Source: a virus. From it: DNA of 30,926 nt. Within the stretch, counting starts at the first letter, position 1, and each line of letters begins with the position of its first letter. Shown here in pieces: positions 17,535-26,167 of the stretch. A program made the translations under genes and the position numbers. The DNA lies in IMG/VR virus record IMGVR_UViG_3300025872_002545, positions 1 through 30,926 of that record; one strand, given 5' to 3'. The notes under the pieces are model-generated. The model had not been told where the DNA came from and did not search any database. It saw only the letters and a list, made by a program, of their open reading frames with translations.

Positions 17535-18727
17535 TAATACCTCGACTTTCTTTCAATTAACATCATCGGTCTTCCACTTGCTCTAGCACCACTAACAGCA
17601 TTCAGAACATCAGCACCTGTTACAGGATCAATCACAGGGAAACTAACTGCTGCTCTAAACATATTAGTAAAATCTTGAGAGTGAGTAATACCAGAATAAA
17701 AAGGACCAGCATCAGCAGTTACTGCACGAATAATAACAGGAACTTTATATTCTCCATGAGAGATTCTTTCAATCTTATCAAGATGATTGATAATTGCATC
17801 AGCAGCAACTGTCATAAAATCATGACGCTCATAATAAACCACAGGAATAAATCCTTCAAATGACATACCAATTGCCAGACCTGCCATCAAATTTTCTGCT
17901 ACAGGAGTTTCAAGTTTCTGCTCCTTAGGAACACCTTTAAGAGTTCCCATTGCATCACCATAAGCAACATTATATCCAATAAAGATCGCACCTTCCTCAC
18001 CAAGTTCTGTCATTGCTTGATTGATAGCATCCTTATAAGAAATATCAGATTCAATATCATTCGGATATACAAACTCTTCCAAAGGAGGAAAATATTCATT
18101 ATCAGTTTTCTTCACTGCTTTGGAAAGATCAATCATTCCAGGTTTACGGCAGTGTGGATAAGTACAAGAATATTGATAACGAATTACTGACGGAGAATTC
18201 CAATCAGGATGAGCAGTTTTACCCCAACGATCTTCATTTGTTGCTTCACAAGACCTATCGTTACTTTCAATCACAAAAGTACAAGGAAGATCCCACCCAT
18301 CAACATAACGAATTGCTTCTGCAAGGTGTCCATTATCTTCGGTGCCATCACCAACAAAGCACCAAACTTTTTGTGATGATCCTTTACGCTTCAAAGCCCA
18401 GGCAACTCCAGCAGCAATAGCAGGAGTACCACCAATAATAGCAGAAAGGAAGAAGTTTCGTTTGCGATCATAAACAAACATACTTCTACCATCTTTAATT
18501 TTTTCCTCCAGTTCTTCAGGAGGAATACCATGAAGAAGAGCATGATAATGATTTCTATGGTTAGAAATTACATAATCACCTTCATTAATATTTTCAAAGA
18601 TATCAATCAGTTGATCTTCATTGCCCCCCGACAAATGGAAAAGAAATGGAAGTTGATTATCAAGATATAGATCTCCAATGTGATCTTCAAAAGCAATCAG
18701 TTCTTCTTTAGTCCATTTCCTTCTCAT
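17534..18727 (-). CDS. TPP-dependent E1-like enzyme, fused alpha and beta modules
   Basis: A 397-residue thiamine-diphosphate enzyme related to 2-oxoacid dehydrogenase E1. The N-terminal part is an alpha-type PP domain with GDGTEDNGHLAEAI (126-139) and the metal ligand Asn156 in IESNDRS. The second part is a beta-type PYR domain with the activating Glu278 in TPVAENLMAGLAIG. The chain stops at about the end of the PYR domain, so the transketolase-type C-terminal domain that binds lipoyl partners is missing, and no E2 or E3 gene is nearby. It is paired with a zinc alcohol dehydrogenase. A carboligation that adds a two-carbon unit to a sugar, as in branched-sugar pathways, is an inference. Confidence 0.8.
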   Translation of the reverse strand: MRRKWTKEELIAFEDHIGDLYLDNQLPFLFHLSGGNEDQLIDIFENINEGDYVISNHRNHYHALLHGIPPEELEEKIKDGRSMFVYDRKRNFFLSAIIGGTPAIAAGVAWALKRKGSSQKVWCFVGDGTEDNGHLAEAIRYVDGWDLPCTFVIESNDRSCEATNEDRWGKTAHPDWNSPSVIRYQYSCTYPHCRKPGMIDLSKAVKKTDNEYFPPLEEFVYPNDIESDISYKDAINQAMTELGEEGAIFIGYNVAYGDAMGTLKGVPKEQKLETPVAENLMAGLAIGMSFEGFIPVVYYERHDFMTVAADAIINHLDKIERISHGEYKVPVIIRAVTADAGPFYSGITHSQDFTNMFRAAVSFPVIDPVTGADVLNAVSGARASGRPMMLIERKSRY

Positions 18728-19740
18728 AAATCATCTCCAATTTTAATCATGATTCTACCAGCATTTCCAGTTTTTAGCAAATCAAAAGCATCATTTACTT
18801 CATCCAATGTAAATGTATGAGTAATAAGTTTACTAACATCCAATAGTCCTCTTTGATAGAGTTTTACATATCTAGGAATATCCTCTTGAGGATTTGTTTT
18901 TCCTCCTTGAGTTGCCTTAATACTTTGTCCGACTCCATTAAAAAGATTTACGGCGTTCATAACTTCAACAAACTTTCCGGGAGCAGGTTGTCCAACAAGT
19001 ACCATTCTTCCAGTATTGGAAAGAATAGAAATACCCTTACTAATAACCTCAGGAATTCCAGTAGTATCAATCACAATATCAACTTTGCCAGAAATTTCAC
19101 CAATAGAAGTATAAAACTCTTGAGCACCCATTTCCAAACATAGTTCTTTTTTGGATGTATTATTATCTACTGCAATAATAGGGCAAGCACTTTTCATTGA
19201 TGCCGCTTGAATCAAATTTAATCCAACTCCACCAGTTCCAATTACAGCAACACTTTCTCCAAACTTTAAATCAACTTCATTGTCAATAATACCCATTGCT
19301 GTTGTAAGGGCACATCCAAGAATAGCACAAAGTTCTGGAGGAGTATCTTGAGGAACTGTAGTCAATCTATTCTCAGATACAATTGAATACTCACTAAGAG
19401 TGGTAACCTTTCCACTACTCATAGTTTTTCCATCCATTACATAGGAAGGAAATGGTGCTTCAATACCAGTTCCAGGTCTCCAATGCATTACAACCTTATC
19501 ACCGACCTTTACTGTTGTAACGCCAGATCCAATCTCTTGAACAATTCCACAACCTTCATGGCCCATCAGATGAGGTAAAAATTTTGAATTTCCTTTATGT
19601 CCTCTAATTTCATGAAGTTGTGCTCCACATAATCCACTTACAAGAACTTTAACAAGAACTTGCCCAACTTGAAGATCGGTAAGTTCTACGTCTTTAATTG
19701 CAAGTGGTTGATCAATTTCTACTAATACTGATGCTTTCAT
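18724..19740 (-). CDS. Zinc-type medium-chain alcohol dehydrogenase
   Basis: A 338-residue MDR enzyme with catalytic zinc residues Cys38 and His61-Glu62 in GHEGCG (60-65), and the NAD loop VIGTGGVGLN near residue 170. The four-Cys structural zinc lobe of classical alcohol dehydrogenases is absent. It oxidises alcohols or reduces carbonyls with NAD(P). It overlaps the E1-like gene by 4 nt, so the two are probably made in equal amounts and act in sequence: the E1-like enzyme makes a keto product that this enzyme reduces, or the reverse. Confidence 0.88.
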   Translation of the reverse strand: MKASVLVEIDQPLAIKDVELTDLQVGQVLVKVLVSGLCGAQLHEIRGHKGNSKFLPHLMGHEGCGIVQEIGSGVTTVKVGDKVVMHWRPGTGIEAPFPSYVMDGKTMSSGKVTTLSEYSIVSENRLTTVPQDTPPELCAILGCALTTAMGIIDNEVDLKFGESVAVIGTGGVGLNLIQAASMKSACPIIAVDNNTSKKELCLEMGAQEFYTSIGEISGKVDIVIDTTGIPEVISKGISILSNTGRMVLVGQPAPGKFVEVMNAVNLFNGVGQSIKATQGGKTNPQEDIPRYVKLYQRGLLDVSKLITHTFTLDEVNDAFDLLKTGNAGRIMIKIGDDL

Positions 19741-20360
19741 ACTTTTTTAAAAACACAAGTTAAAATGTTTAATTCATTTTCATTATTTTTTCTAATAGTA
19801 TCTTCAATGTTATTTGAAGATACTATTAAATATCCCATATTCGTCATAAAATTATTTAAAGAATTTTGATTAAAATGCCAAAGATGTTCATTAGGTCGTC
19901 TATGTTTCCAATTTTTAAACCATTCATCGCTTTTATAATGGCAGCATGGAACTGAAATGCAAACAAAATCACAATTCAACTTTTTAACAAAATTAATGTC
20001 CTCAAAATGCTCTAGAGAATCAAAAAAAGTAATTACTTCATAAAAATTTTCAGTTATACTATTAGATATTTCACATCCATCCGGAATCGGATATGTTGAA
20101 ATGTCATACCCATAACATTTTGGTATAATATTTTTACATACCTTTAGAAAAGATCCATCACCATAACCAACATCCAAGATACTATTTGGAACTTTACCAA
20201 TAGATCCAACTATATTACCTAAACGCAAATATCCCATATACGTAGGAAGTTCTCCATATTTGACGTATCTGGTATTTACATATTCTTTAGTATAATCTAT
20301 ACGTGTTTTATCTATTTGATAAACAACTCCATCTGAAGTTCTTGAATAATTTTCAAGCAT
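19737..20360 (-). CDS. Class I SAM-dependent methyltransferase
   Basis: A 207-residue methyltransferase with the SAM motif SILDVGYGDGSFLKVCK in the first third, YGYDIS as the motif II acidic strand, ITFFDSLEHFED as motif IV, and WKHRRPNEHLWHFNQNSL, typical of sugar and small-molecule methyltransferases in surface-glycan loci. I chose the ATG at 20360, which overlaps the upstream gene by 8 nt; earlier in-frame starts at 20378 and 20420 would overlap it more. Confidence 0.82.
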   Translation of the reverse strand: MLENYSRTSDGVVYQIDKTRIDYTKEYVNTRYVKYGELPTYMGYLRLGNIVGSIGKVPNSILDVGYGDGSFLKVCKNIIPKCYGYDISTYPIPDGCEISNSITENFYEVITFFDSLEHFEDINFVKKLNCDFVCISVPCCHYKSDEWFKNWKHRRPNEHLWHFNQNSLNNFMTNMGYLIVSSNNIEDTIRKNNENELNILTCVFKKV

Positions 20361-21099
20361 AAGAAAAATTCCATTCATTAGAAATCCAATTTTCCATTGG
20401 ATGGAAAGATGGAGGAACATGTCTAGAGTACATAAAAAGTTTTCCTTTGATATCTAAAATTTCCATTAAAAGTATCAATGATGTTTCAACAGTATGAACT
20501 TCTTCAGCATTTTCTATAATTTTACACCAATCAAATAAATTATATTCTGGGTATATTTTCATCTCTATAATCTTTATATCATTTTGATTATTCAAAGAAA
20601 ATTTACATTTATCGGTATGGGGAGGAGTTCCAAAATTTATATTGGTTAGTATATATCTCTCATTATCTGGATTTAATTTTAAAAATAATTCTTCTTCCCT
20701 TTCTGAATTTCTATTTATTTTAAAATATGTTGACCAATTACTTGAGTCCATATTTAACCAACGGTACTTTACTCCCATTTTTACCATTGTATTATTAGCA
20801 AAATAATCATTATCTTCAGCAATTCTATCAGAAAATTGCAGTGGGATATAAATAAATGATTTATCTTCGCTCAAAAGCATTTCGGTAGAAGAATAAAATT
20901 GTTTATATAAAAAATCTCCACTTTCATCAACAAAATTTATTCCATCAATATCTTCAAGATAATCTTTTAAATATAAAATTGAAGGAGATAGTGGCCAAAT
21001 TACATTATATCCAGATTCTACAAGTTCTTTTCCAATCTTAAGGCAATAAAAAATATCCCCAAGTCCCGCCGGTTGTCTTATCAAACAAGTTTTTTTCAT
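20353..21099 (-). CDS. GT9-like glycosyltransferase (second)
   Basis: A 248-residue protein with the GT9-type N-terminal loop RQPAGLGDIFYCLKIGKEL (8-26) and the C-terminal donor-side segment IIENAEEVHTVETSLILLM, comparable to the region where heptosyltransferases bind ADP-heptose. It is short for the family. Together with the gene at 16710 it would use the ADP-heptose made by the cluster, though GT9 members also transfer other sugars. Confidence 0.7.
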   Translation of the reverse strand: MKKTCLIRQPAGLGDIFYCLKIGKELVESGYNVIWPLSPSILYLKDYLEDIDGINFVDESGDFLYKQFYSSTEMLLSEDKSFIYIPLQFSDRIAEDNDYFANNTMVKMGVKYRWLNMDSSNWSTYFKINRNSEREEELFLKLNPDNERYILTNINFGTPPHTDKCKFSLNNQNDIKIIEMKIYPEYNLFDWCKIIENAEEVHTVETSLILLMEILDIKGKLFMYSRHVPPSFHPMENWISNEWNFSYA

Positions 21100-21102
21100 A
21101 TA

Positions 21103-21756
21103 TTATTCCTTAGCAAAAAGAGCATCTCCCCAATTTTTATCATCACTCAAATCAGTTTGAATGTGTTTAAACCCAAATTTCTGAAAATATTCATTTATTT
21201 CATCGAATAAGGGGTTTCTTTCATAAGAAGCATTATAAAAAGTAACTTCGGAATTGATATACTTCACATTTTCAAGAACTTGAGTTGCTCCTTTAGATAT
21301 CATCAACTCTGCACCCTGAGTATCCATATTCAACAGGTCAAAATCATAACCCAAATTATTTCTTTTAAGAAAAGTGTCTAATGTAAGGGAGTTTAATTTA
21401 ATAGTTCCACGATAACACTCAGAACCCCACCAAGAATTTTTAGCTTTCAAAATAGAAGACATTCCTTTGTTTCCAACTAAATGCCCAGCATCCCATCCAT
21501 AATAAAGATTAAAATCAGTTTCTAGATCATCTTGATCTGTTATCAGTTGATTAAAAGGTAAACTCTCAATAGAGATTATATTCATTAAATTAAGATTTTC
21601 CAAAAGTTCTTGATAAACTTCTGGATTTGCTTCAACCCATACTACACTTTCAACCCCCATTCTTTCGTATTGAGGAAGTTCTCCACCCCTATCAGCGCCA
21701 ACGTGCAAAACTTTTTTGATATTTTTATCAAGAAGATAATCAATATTAAAACTCAT
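21103..21756 (-). CDS. FkbM-family methyltransferase (copy 1)
   Basis: A 217-residue SAM-dependent methyltransferase: VLHVGADRGGELPQYERMG is motif I, VVWVEANP the acidic strand, and LNSLTLDTFL followed by LLNMDTQGAELMISKG is the FkbM block. FkbM enzymes O-methylate sugars and polyketides. The start at 21756 is set by a GGAG ribosome site 6 nt upstream and a 4-nt ATGA overlap with the gene before it; a TTG 12 nt upstream would lie within the ribosome site. It is followed in the cluster by the GT9-like gene after 3 nt. Confidence 0.88.
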   Translation of the reverse strand: MSFNIDYLLDKNIKKVLHVGADRGGELPQYERMGVESVVWVEANPEVYQELLENLNLMNIISIESLPFNQLITDQDDLETDFNLYYGWDAGHLVGNKGMSSILKAKNSWWGSECYRGTIKLNSLTLDTFLKRNNLGYDFDLLNMDTQGAELMISKGATQVLENVKYINSEVTFYNASYERNPLFDEINEYFQKFGFKHIQTDLSDDKNWGDALFAKE

Positions 21757-22370
21757 TTTAATCTCCAATAACTATCCCATTCAATTTCTTCTTTTGGAAT
21801 CTCTTTTTCATTTACAATTCTATTATTTTGACTACCTAAAGATGCATATACAAACTCATAATTTTGAGAAAGAATTTGTTTAAAATTTAAAAACTGATTA
21901 TCAAGTCCTTTATAAAGAAAAACTCCATCATTATGGGTTTCGATATACAATTCTCTAATAGATTTAGAATCAATATATTCTTTCATTGAAGAAAGAATAT
22001 TAAAATCACTTCCCTGACAATCAGAATAATAATAGTCTATGGTTTCAACTCCTTCAGATTTTAAATATTTACATAAATTTATTGATTTAACTTTTATAGT
22101 TTTAATAGCAGAATCTCCACCATATTTCTCCACATTTACATTAGAAATGCTGGTGGATACTCTATTTGGAGTTATATATAAATCACATTCTCCGTCCTGG
22201 ATAGAACACGCCGCATTAACTAATGTAACCCACTCAAATTGTCTATATCTTTTTTTTAAAATTTCAAAAATTTCCGGATCGGGTTCAAATGCATATACTT
22301 TATCATATTTGTCAAATATTCCCCATAAAGAGTTTCCTTGATTTGCCCCAATATAAACTAATGTTGTCAT
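21753..22370 (-). CDS. FkbM-family methyltransferase (copy 2)
   Basis: A 205-residue FkbM-type methyltransferase with VYIGANQGNSLWGIFDKYD as motif I, YAFEPDPEIFEILKKR as motif II, and DYYYSDCQGSDFNILSSM in the position of the FkbM Asp-x-x-Gly-x-E/D block. It is only distantly similar to copy 1, so the two probably methylate different positions. The ATG at 22370 shares its A with the TAA of the upstream GT10 gene, and GGGAG lies about 12 nt before it. Confidence 0.86.
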   Translation of the reverse strand: MTTLVYIGANQGNSLWGIFDKYDKVYAFEPDPEIFEILKKRYRQFEWVTLVNAACSIQDGECDLYITPNRVSTSISNVNVEKYGGDSAIKTIKVKSINLCKYLKSEGVETIDYYYSDCQGSDFNILSSMKEYIDSKSIRELYIETHNDGVFLYKGLDNQFLNFKQILSQNYEFVYASLGSQNNRIVNEKEIPKEEIEWDSYWRLK

Positions 22371-23170
22371 TAGAAATAATTCTCCCAAATAAAATCTTCC
22401 AAAACTTCCATTTTTTTAGCACGTTCTAAATTATCTTTAATTGCATCCATTTTATTATAGTATATCTCATCAGATACATCAAATTCTTCTGTAAGATCAA
22501 TGATACCATCTTTATTAAAATATTTTCCAATATCAGGAGCACCAAGATAAACGGGAATAGTTCCTGTAGCAAAGCAATCAAGAAGTTTTTCTGTGAAATA
22601 CGTTTCATATTGTCCGTTCTCAATTGCTACAGAGAACATATAATCACAAAGACCTTCTTCTTTCAGAGCAACTTCATTAAACCCTCGTCCAAACAAATCG
22701 ACCTGTCCCCATAATCTTTCCACCCACTCAAGACGAAGACGATGACCTTCGCACATTCTTTTATTAGATGCAATCATAGAAATAATTTTTGATTTATCAT
22801 AAACTTTAGGTTCTTTAATCCAGAATCCTTGGGCAGGAACCCATTTAAATTTGGAATCTATTTTCAAAAGATCTTGATTATGAGTAAAAATAATATCAAA
22901 TGTATCCAGATATTTTTCTGGAAACATTCTTACACTATCAACAATCTGAGGAGTAATATACTTTGATTCTAGTAACCATCCATATTTTGGGCCTTGCACA
23001 TTATCAATATGTGCTTGTGTAAGGGTTGAATCAATATAAAAAGTTGCCTCCCCACTACCATCTTTTACCCACTCAATATATTTAGATTCTTTTCCGTGAA
23101 CTGAGTATCCTTTGTTTCCATCTGTCAAATGAGTAAATGTATTACCCACTAGATTAAATTTATTTTTCAT
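22370..23170 (-). CDS. GT10-family alpha-1,3/4-fucosyltransferase-like enzyme
   Basis: A 266-residue GT10 enzyme. The C-terminal donor domain has the family signature: FSVAIENGQYETYFTEKL and LDCFATGTIPVYLGAPDI, with FGRG upstream of it. GT10 enzymes use GDP-L-fucose to fucosylate GlcNAc or Glc at O3/O4. Together with two GT11 enzymes this makes three GDP-L-sugar transferases in one cluster, fed by the GDP-mannose 3,5-epimerase at its head. The ATG at 23170 overlaps the previous stop by 4 nt. Confidence 0.9.
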   Translation of the reverse strand: MKNKFNLVGNTFTHLTDGNKGYSVHGKESKYIEWVKDGSGEATFYIDSTLTQAHIDNVQGPKYGWLLESKYITPQIVDSVRMFPEKYLDTFDIIFTHNQDLLKIDSKFKWVPAQGFWIKEPKVYDKSKIISMIASNKRMCEGHRLRLEWVERLWGQVDLFGRGFNEVALKEEGLCDYMFSVAIENGQYETYFTEKLLDCFATGTIPVYLGAPDIGKYFNKDGIIDLTEEFDVSDEIYYNKMDAIKDNLERAKKMEVLEDFIWENYF

Positions 23171-24081
23171 TTGATTCCAAAACAAGATTGATAAATTTTA
23201 AAAAACTCTTGAGTTTTTTCAGGAAGATATGAATTGTAATTACTCAAATTTTCTATTAAACTTAAAGTATTTCTATATCCAATAACTTCTTTTTCCAAAT
23301 TTGTGATTAAATCTTGCACATTTCTATCCTGATATACTGATGCTTTATTGTAAATTACAGAATTTGGGAAATAATTTTGCATTATATATGCTCCCCAAAT
23401 ATCATCCATTCTTCCAATATGAGGAAGAACAGAATAAAAAGGAATCACTTCACGGGATAAAAACGTATTTTGACTATTAAAAGGAGAAATCTTATTTGAG
23501 CAAAAAGGTTTTTCAATATTATACTTAACAATTGGTTTCATTGTAAGTCTAGCCATAGCATCTATATCAGGATCTCCATCCCAAAGATCTGCTTGAACTA
23601 ATACTTTTCTTTTTACTTTTCCCTTATATTCGACACGATGGCGTTTTTGTAAGAGTTCAATTGGATATCCTCTATGCCAAATATTAGGAGTATTAGTAAC
23701 AGAAAGAGGATCAAATACATTTTCCTCTGGTTCATATAAATCACATTCTATTTCTTGTCCAACTAAAACATCTTTTCCCCAATCATCGTAAGGAATATTA
23801 TCATCATCTACTGTAGCAACAATATCTGCTCCTTGCTGATATGCAAACAAAAATCCAAGGTTTCTCCTTTGAATGCTTTTCCATCCTATTATATCGGATA
23901 ATTCCTTACTAATATTTTCTTGAATGTCTGGTGTCAAATAAATACAATTCAGATCTTCATACTCAGAATGAGGAGTTTTAGTATCTCCAACAACTACAAG
24001 TGTCCAATCTTTTTTCTCTGCAAATTTTCTTGTAGCTTCTGTTGGTTTATTGATTGTTGTAGTTACAATAAATTTTTTCAT
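23167..24081 (-). CDS. STELLO/GT75-related glycosyltransferase (DUF288-like)
   Basis: A 304-residue GT-A protein. VVVGDTKTPHSEY (29-41), QRRNLGFLFAYQQGADIVAT (71-90) and VDDDNIP (91-97) match the STELLO/reversibly-glycosylated-polypeptide group, in which the Asp-rich motif binds the metal and nucleotide sugar. The QxRRNLG element is a hallmark of that group. RGP-type members interconvert UDP-arabinopyranose and furanose or self-glycosylate; STELLO proteins are poorly understood. It is one of the better conserved genes in the cluster by motif. Confidence 0.82.
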   Translation of the reverse strand: MKKFIVTTTINKPTEATRKFAEKKDWTLVVVGDTKTPHSEYEDLNCIYLTPDIQENISKELSDIIGWKSIQRRNLGFLFAYQQGADIVATVDDDNIPYDDWGKDVLVGQEIECDLYEPEENVFDPLSVTNTPNIWHRGYPIELLQKRHRVEYKGKVKRKVLVQADLWDGDPDIDAMARLTMKPIVKYNIEKPFCSNKISPFNSQNTFLSREVIPFYSVLPHIGRMDDIWGAYIMQNYFPNSVIYNKASVYQDRNVQDLITNLEKEVIGYRNTLSLIENLSNYNSYLPEKTQEFFKIYQSCFGIK

Positions 24082-24917
24082 TTGAATATTATTTCAGTAT
24101 TACTATTAATATTTTTTTTATTATATTTTACAAAACCCCAATCATCTTTATTTTCGTAAGTTCCTTGGTGATAAAAATTATCCCTCATTGGTCTAGGACC
24201 ATGAAAAATATGATAGTAGTGCGCTTCCAAAAATTTTAACTTTTTTCCTTTATTGTAAACATTCCAAAGAATTTCGCCGTCCATAGAAGATTGGTGAACA
24301 TTAGTTCTATGTCTTTGTTCACCCTCATTATATCCAGTAGCTACATTAAAAAAAACTTCACGAGAAAACATTGAAGCATCACCTGAATACAGTCCACAAA
24401 CACAAGCATCAGGAAATTCGGGATGATGTAGATCTTCTACTGGTGTATTTTCTTCGTCAGGAACCGTTCCTAAAAATATCTCTCCTCTATATCGAGTTCT
24501 ATAAAAATAGTCATTAAGGTCTTTATTTTCCAATTCTTTTTGAATTTCTTCAATTAAACAATCCGTCATTAATATGTCAGAATTTGTAACAAATATAAAT
24601 TTTCCTGAAGAATTTTTACACCCCACATTTTTTGCAAAATATTCATAATAAGTTTTGGGTCCAAGATTCTCAGAAATAATTACTGAATTATCAACAATAA
24701 TATTTTTAACTTTAGGGTGAGATAATACTTCCTTTAAAAGATCATTCTTATGCAAAAATTGTTCATTTAATGGATTAAAATCTACTACTATCATTTCATA
24801 ATCCAAACCATATTGATCTAGTTTAGATAAATTATTTTCTAATGCTTGTTTTAATCTCTCTATAAAATTTTCTCCATAATTATCATCTCTACCACCAAGA
24901 ACAATACTTAAATCCAT
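24078..24917 (-). CDS. GT2-like glycosyltransferase
   Basis: A 279-residue GT-A enzyme. The N-terminus LSIVLGGRDDNYGENFIER is a GT2 nucleotide-binding start, YEMIVVDFNP the next strand, KNVGCKNSSGKFIFVTNSDI contains the NSD in place of DxD, and a C-terminal HxSSMDGEILWN and FHGPRP region is conserved in this group. The ATG at 24917 lies 6 nt after an AGAGG ribosome site and 2 nt after the stop of the upstream epimerase; the TTG two codons earlier is not needed. Confidence 0.85.
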   Translation of the reverse strand: MDLSIVLGGRDDNYGENFIERLKQALENNLSKLDQYGLDYEMIVVDFNPLNEQFLHKNDLLKEVLSHPKVKNIIVDNSVIISENLGPKTYYEYFAKNVGCKNSSGKFIFVTNSDILMTDCLIEEIQKELENKDLNDYFYRTRYRGEIFLGTVPDEENTPVEDLHHPEFPDACVCGLYSGDASMFSREVFFNVATGYNEGEQRHRTNVHQSSMDGEILWNVYNKGKKLKFLEAHYYHIFHGPRPMRDNFYHQGTYENKDDWGFVKYNKKNINSNTEIIFK

Positions 24918-24919
24918 AA

Positions 24920-25969
24920 TCAACCTCTACTATTAATTTGTTGACAAATCCAGTTATAAGTTTTACGAATTCCTTCTTCAAGAGTTTGAGAGTAATCCCA
25001 ACCAAGTTTTTCACGAATCAAATCATTGTTAGAATTGCGACCACGAACGCCAAGAGGACCATCAATATGATTTTTCTCTACGGTCTTACCAGAAACTTTA
25101 GCGGCAGTATCAACGAGTTGATTGATAGTTACCATTTCTTCTGAACCAATATTCACAGGTCCAATGAAATCAGATTCCATCATTCTTCTAGTAGCTTCAA
25201 TACACTCAGAGATGTAGAGAAAGGATCTAGTTTGAAACCCGTCACCCCATACATCAATTGTTCCTCCTTCCTCTGGGAGGTAGGCAACTTTACGACAGAT
25301 TGCTGCTGGTGCCTTCTCTCTACCCCCTTCCCATGTTCCTTCTGGTCCAAAGATATTATGATAGCGAGCAACCCGAACAGGGATCCCATAATTACGATGA
25401 TAAGCAAAGTATAGACGTTCAGAGAAGAGTTTTTCCCATCCATACTCTGAATCTGGATTTGCTGGATATGCTGATTCTTCACGGCAGTCGGGATTATCTG
25501 GATCAAGTTGATTGTGCTCTGGATACATACATGCCGATCCAGAATAGAAAATCTTAGTTTTGTTTACACCTTTAAGTTCATTAAATTGATGCTGTTCCTC
25601 AAGAACATTCAGATTAATCGTTGCTGAATTATGCATAATATCAGCATCATTCTCTCCAGTAAAAACAAATCCAGCGCCGCCCATATCAGCAGCAAACTGA
25701 TAAATCTCATCAAAAGGTTCTGCAAATTTGTCTACAATCTGCTTATAGAAATTTCCAAGATAACCAGTAAAACGAATACAACGCCGAACAAAGTTAATAT
25801 CTCTCAGGTCTCCCTGAATAAACTCATGTGCTTCAGTTTCAGAGAACTCTGGACGCTTAAGATCTACACCGCGAACCCAATAACCTTCTGCTCGCAGTCT
25901 TTTTACCATGTGGGATCCAATAAACCCACCAGCACCAAGTACGAGTGCTGTTTTCTTATAATCACTCAT
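24920..25969 (-). CDS. GDP-mannose 3,5-epimerase (GME)
   Basis: A 349-residue extended SDR that strongly resembles GDP-mannose 3',5'-epimerase. It has the NAD loop GAGGFIG (12-18), QFAADMGGAGF (91-101), YSGSACMYP (142-150) with the acid/base Cys147, Tyr176-x3-Lys180 in YGWEK, and YHNIFGPEGTWEGGREKAPA (203-222) with Lys219, which pairs with the Cys in the plant enzyme. The product is GDP-L-galactose (and GDP-L-gulose). This is the promoter-proximal gene of the whole cluster, and its codon and base composition is closer to the upstream genes than to the AT-rich glycosyltransferases that follow. GDP-mannose would come from the host. Confidence 0.92.
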   Translation of the reverse strand: MSDYKKTALVLGAGGFIGSHMVKRLRAEGYWVRGVDLKRPEFSETEAHEFIQGDLRDINFVRRCIRFTGYLGNFYKQIVDKFAEPFDEIYQFAADMGGAGFVFTGENDADIMHNSATINLNVLEEQHQFNELKGVNKTKIFYSGSACMYPEHNQLDPDNPDCREESAYPANPDSEYGWEKLFSERLYFAYHRNYGIPVRVARYHNIFGPEGTWEGGREKAPAAICRKVAYLPEEGGTIDVWGDGFQTRSFLYISECIEATRRMMESDFIGPVNIGSEEMVTINQLVDTAAKVSGKTVEKNHIDGPLGVRGRNSNNDLIREKLGWDYSQTLEEGIRKTYNWICQQINSRG

Positions 25970-25995
25970 AAACCAATAAATTACTCTTAGTATAT

Positions 25996-26024
25996 ATTAT
26001 ACAAAAAAAGAGGAGTTTATGCAA
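25996..26024 (-). promoter_or_regulatory. Promoter candidate for the glycan cluster
   Basis: -10 TATAAT (25996-26001) with TTGCAT (26019-26024) 17 bp upstream. The -35 is only TTG-like and lies in the loop of the preceding terminator. The downstream ATACTAAGAGTAAT (25980-25993) recurs before ahcY. Confidence 0.6.
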
Positions 26025-26031
26025 CTCCTCT
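26003..26031 (-). terminator. Strong intrinsic terminator before the glycan cluster
   Basis: Minus-strand AGAGGAGTT / AACTCCTCT arms with a 5-nt loop, followed by TTTTTT. It ends the small hypothetical operon. Confidence 0.92.
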
Positions 26032-26032
26032 C

Positions 26033-26148
26033 TTAAGGTCTTTTCATGCACGCCACCAATTCTTTGACTGGAAATTGGAAACCAGGCGGGAGAGAGTCCC
26101 ATCCGCACCACTTGCTCTTTAAGGAAGCAAGAAACCAAATAGGGTCAT
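26033..26148 (-). pseudogene. Frameshifted small gene (about 38 codons)
   Basis: An ATG at 26148 sits 6 nt after a GGAG ribosome site but its frame stops after 9 codons. The adjacent frame is open from 26176 to the TAA at 26033 and encodes a protein-like sequence containing IWFLASLKSKWCGWDSLPPG and ending in KELVACMKRP, yet it has no start codon. Adding one C to the CCC run at the fourth to sixth bases after the ATG would join them. I infer a single-base deletion or a sequencing error. The reading frame is not one I can assign to a family. Confidence 0.55.
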
Positions 26149-26167
26149 ATTTGACTCCACCAGTGTA

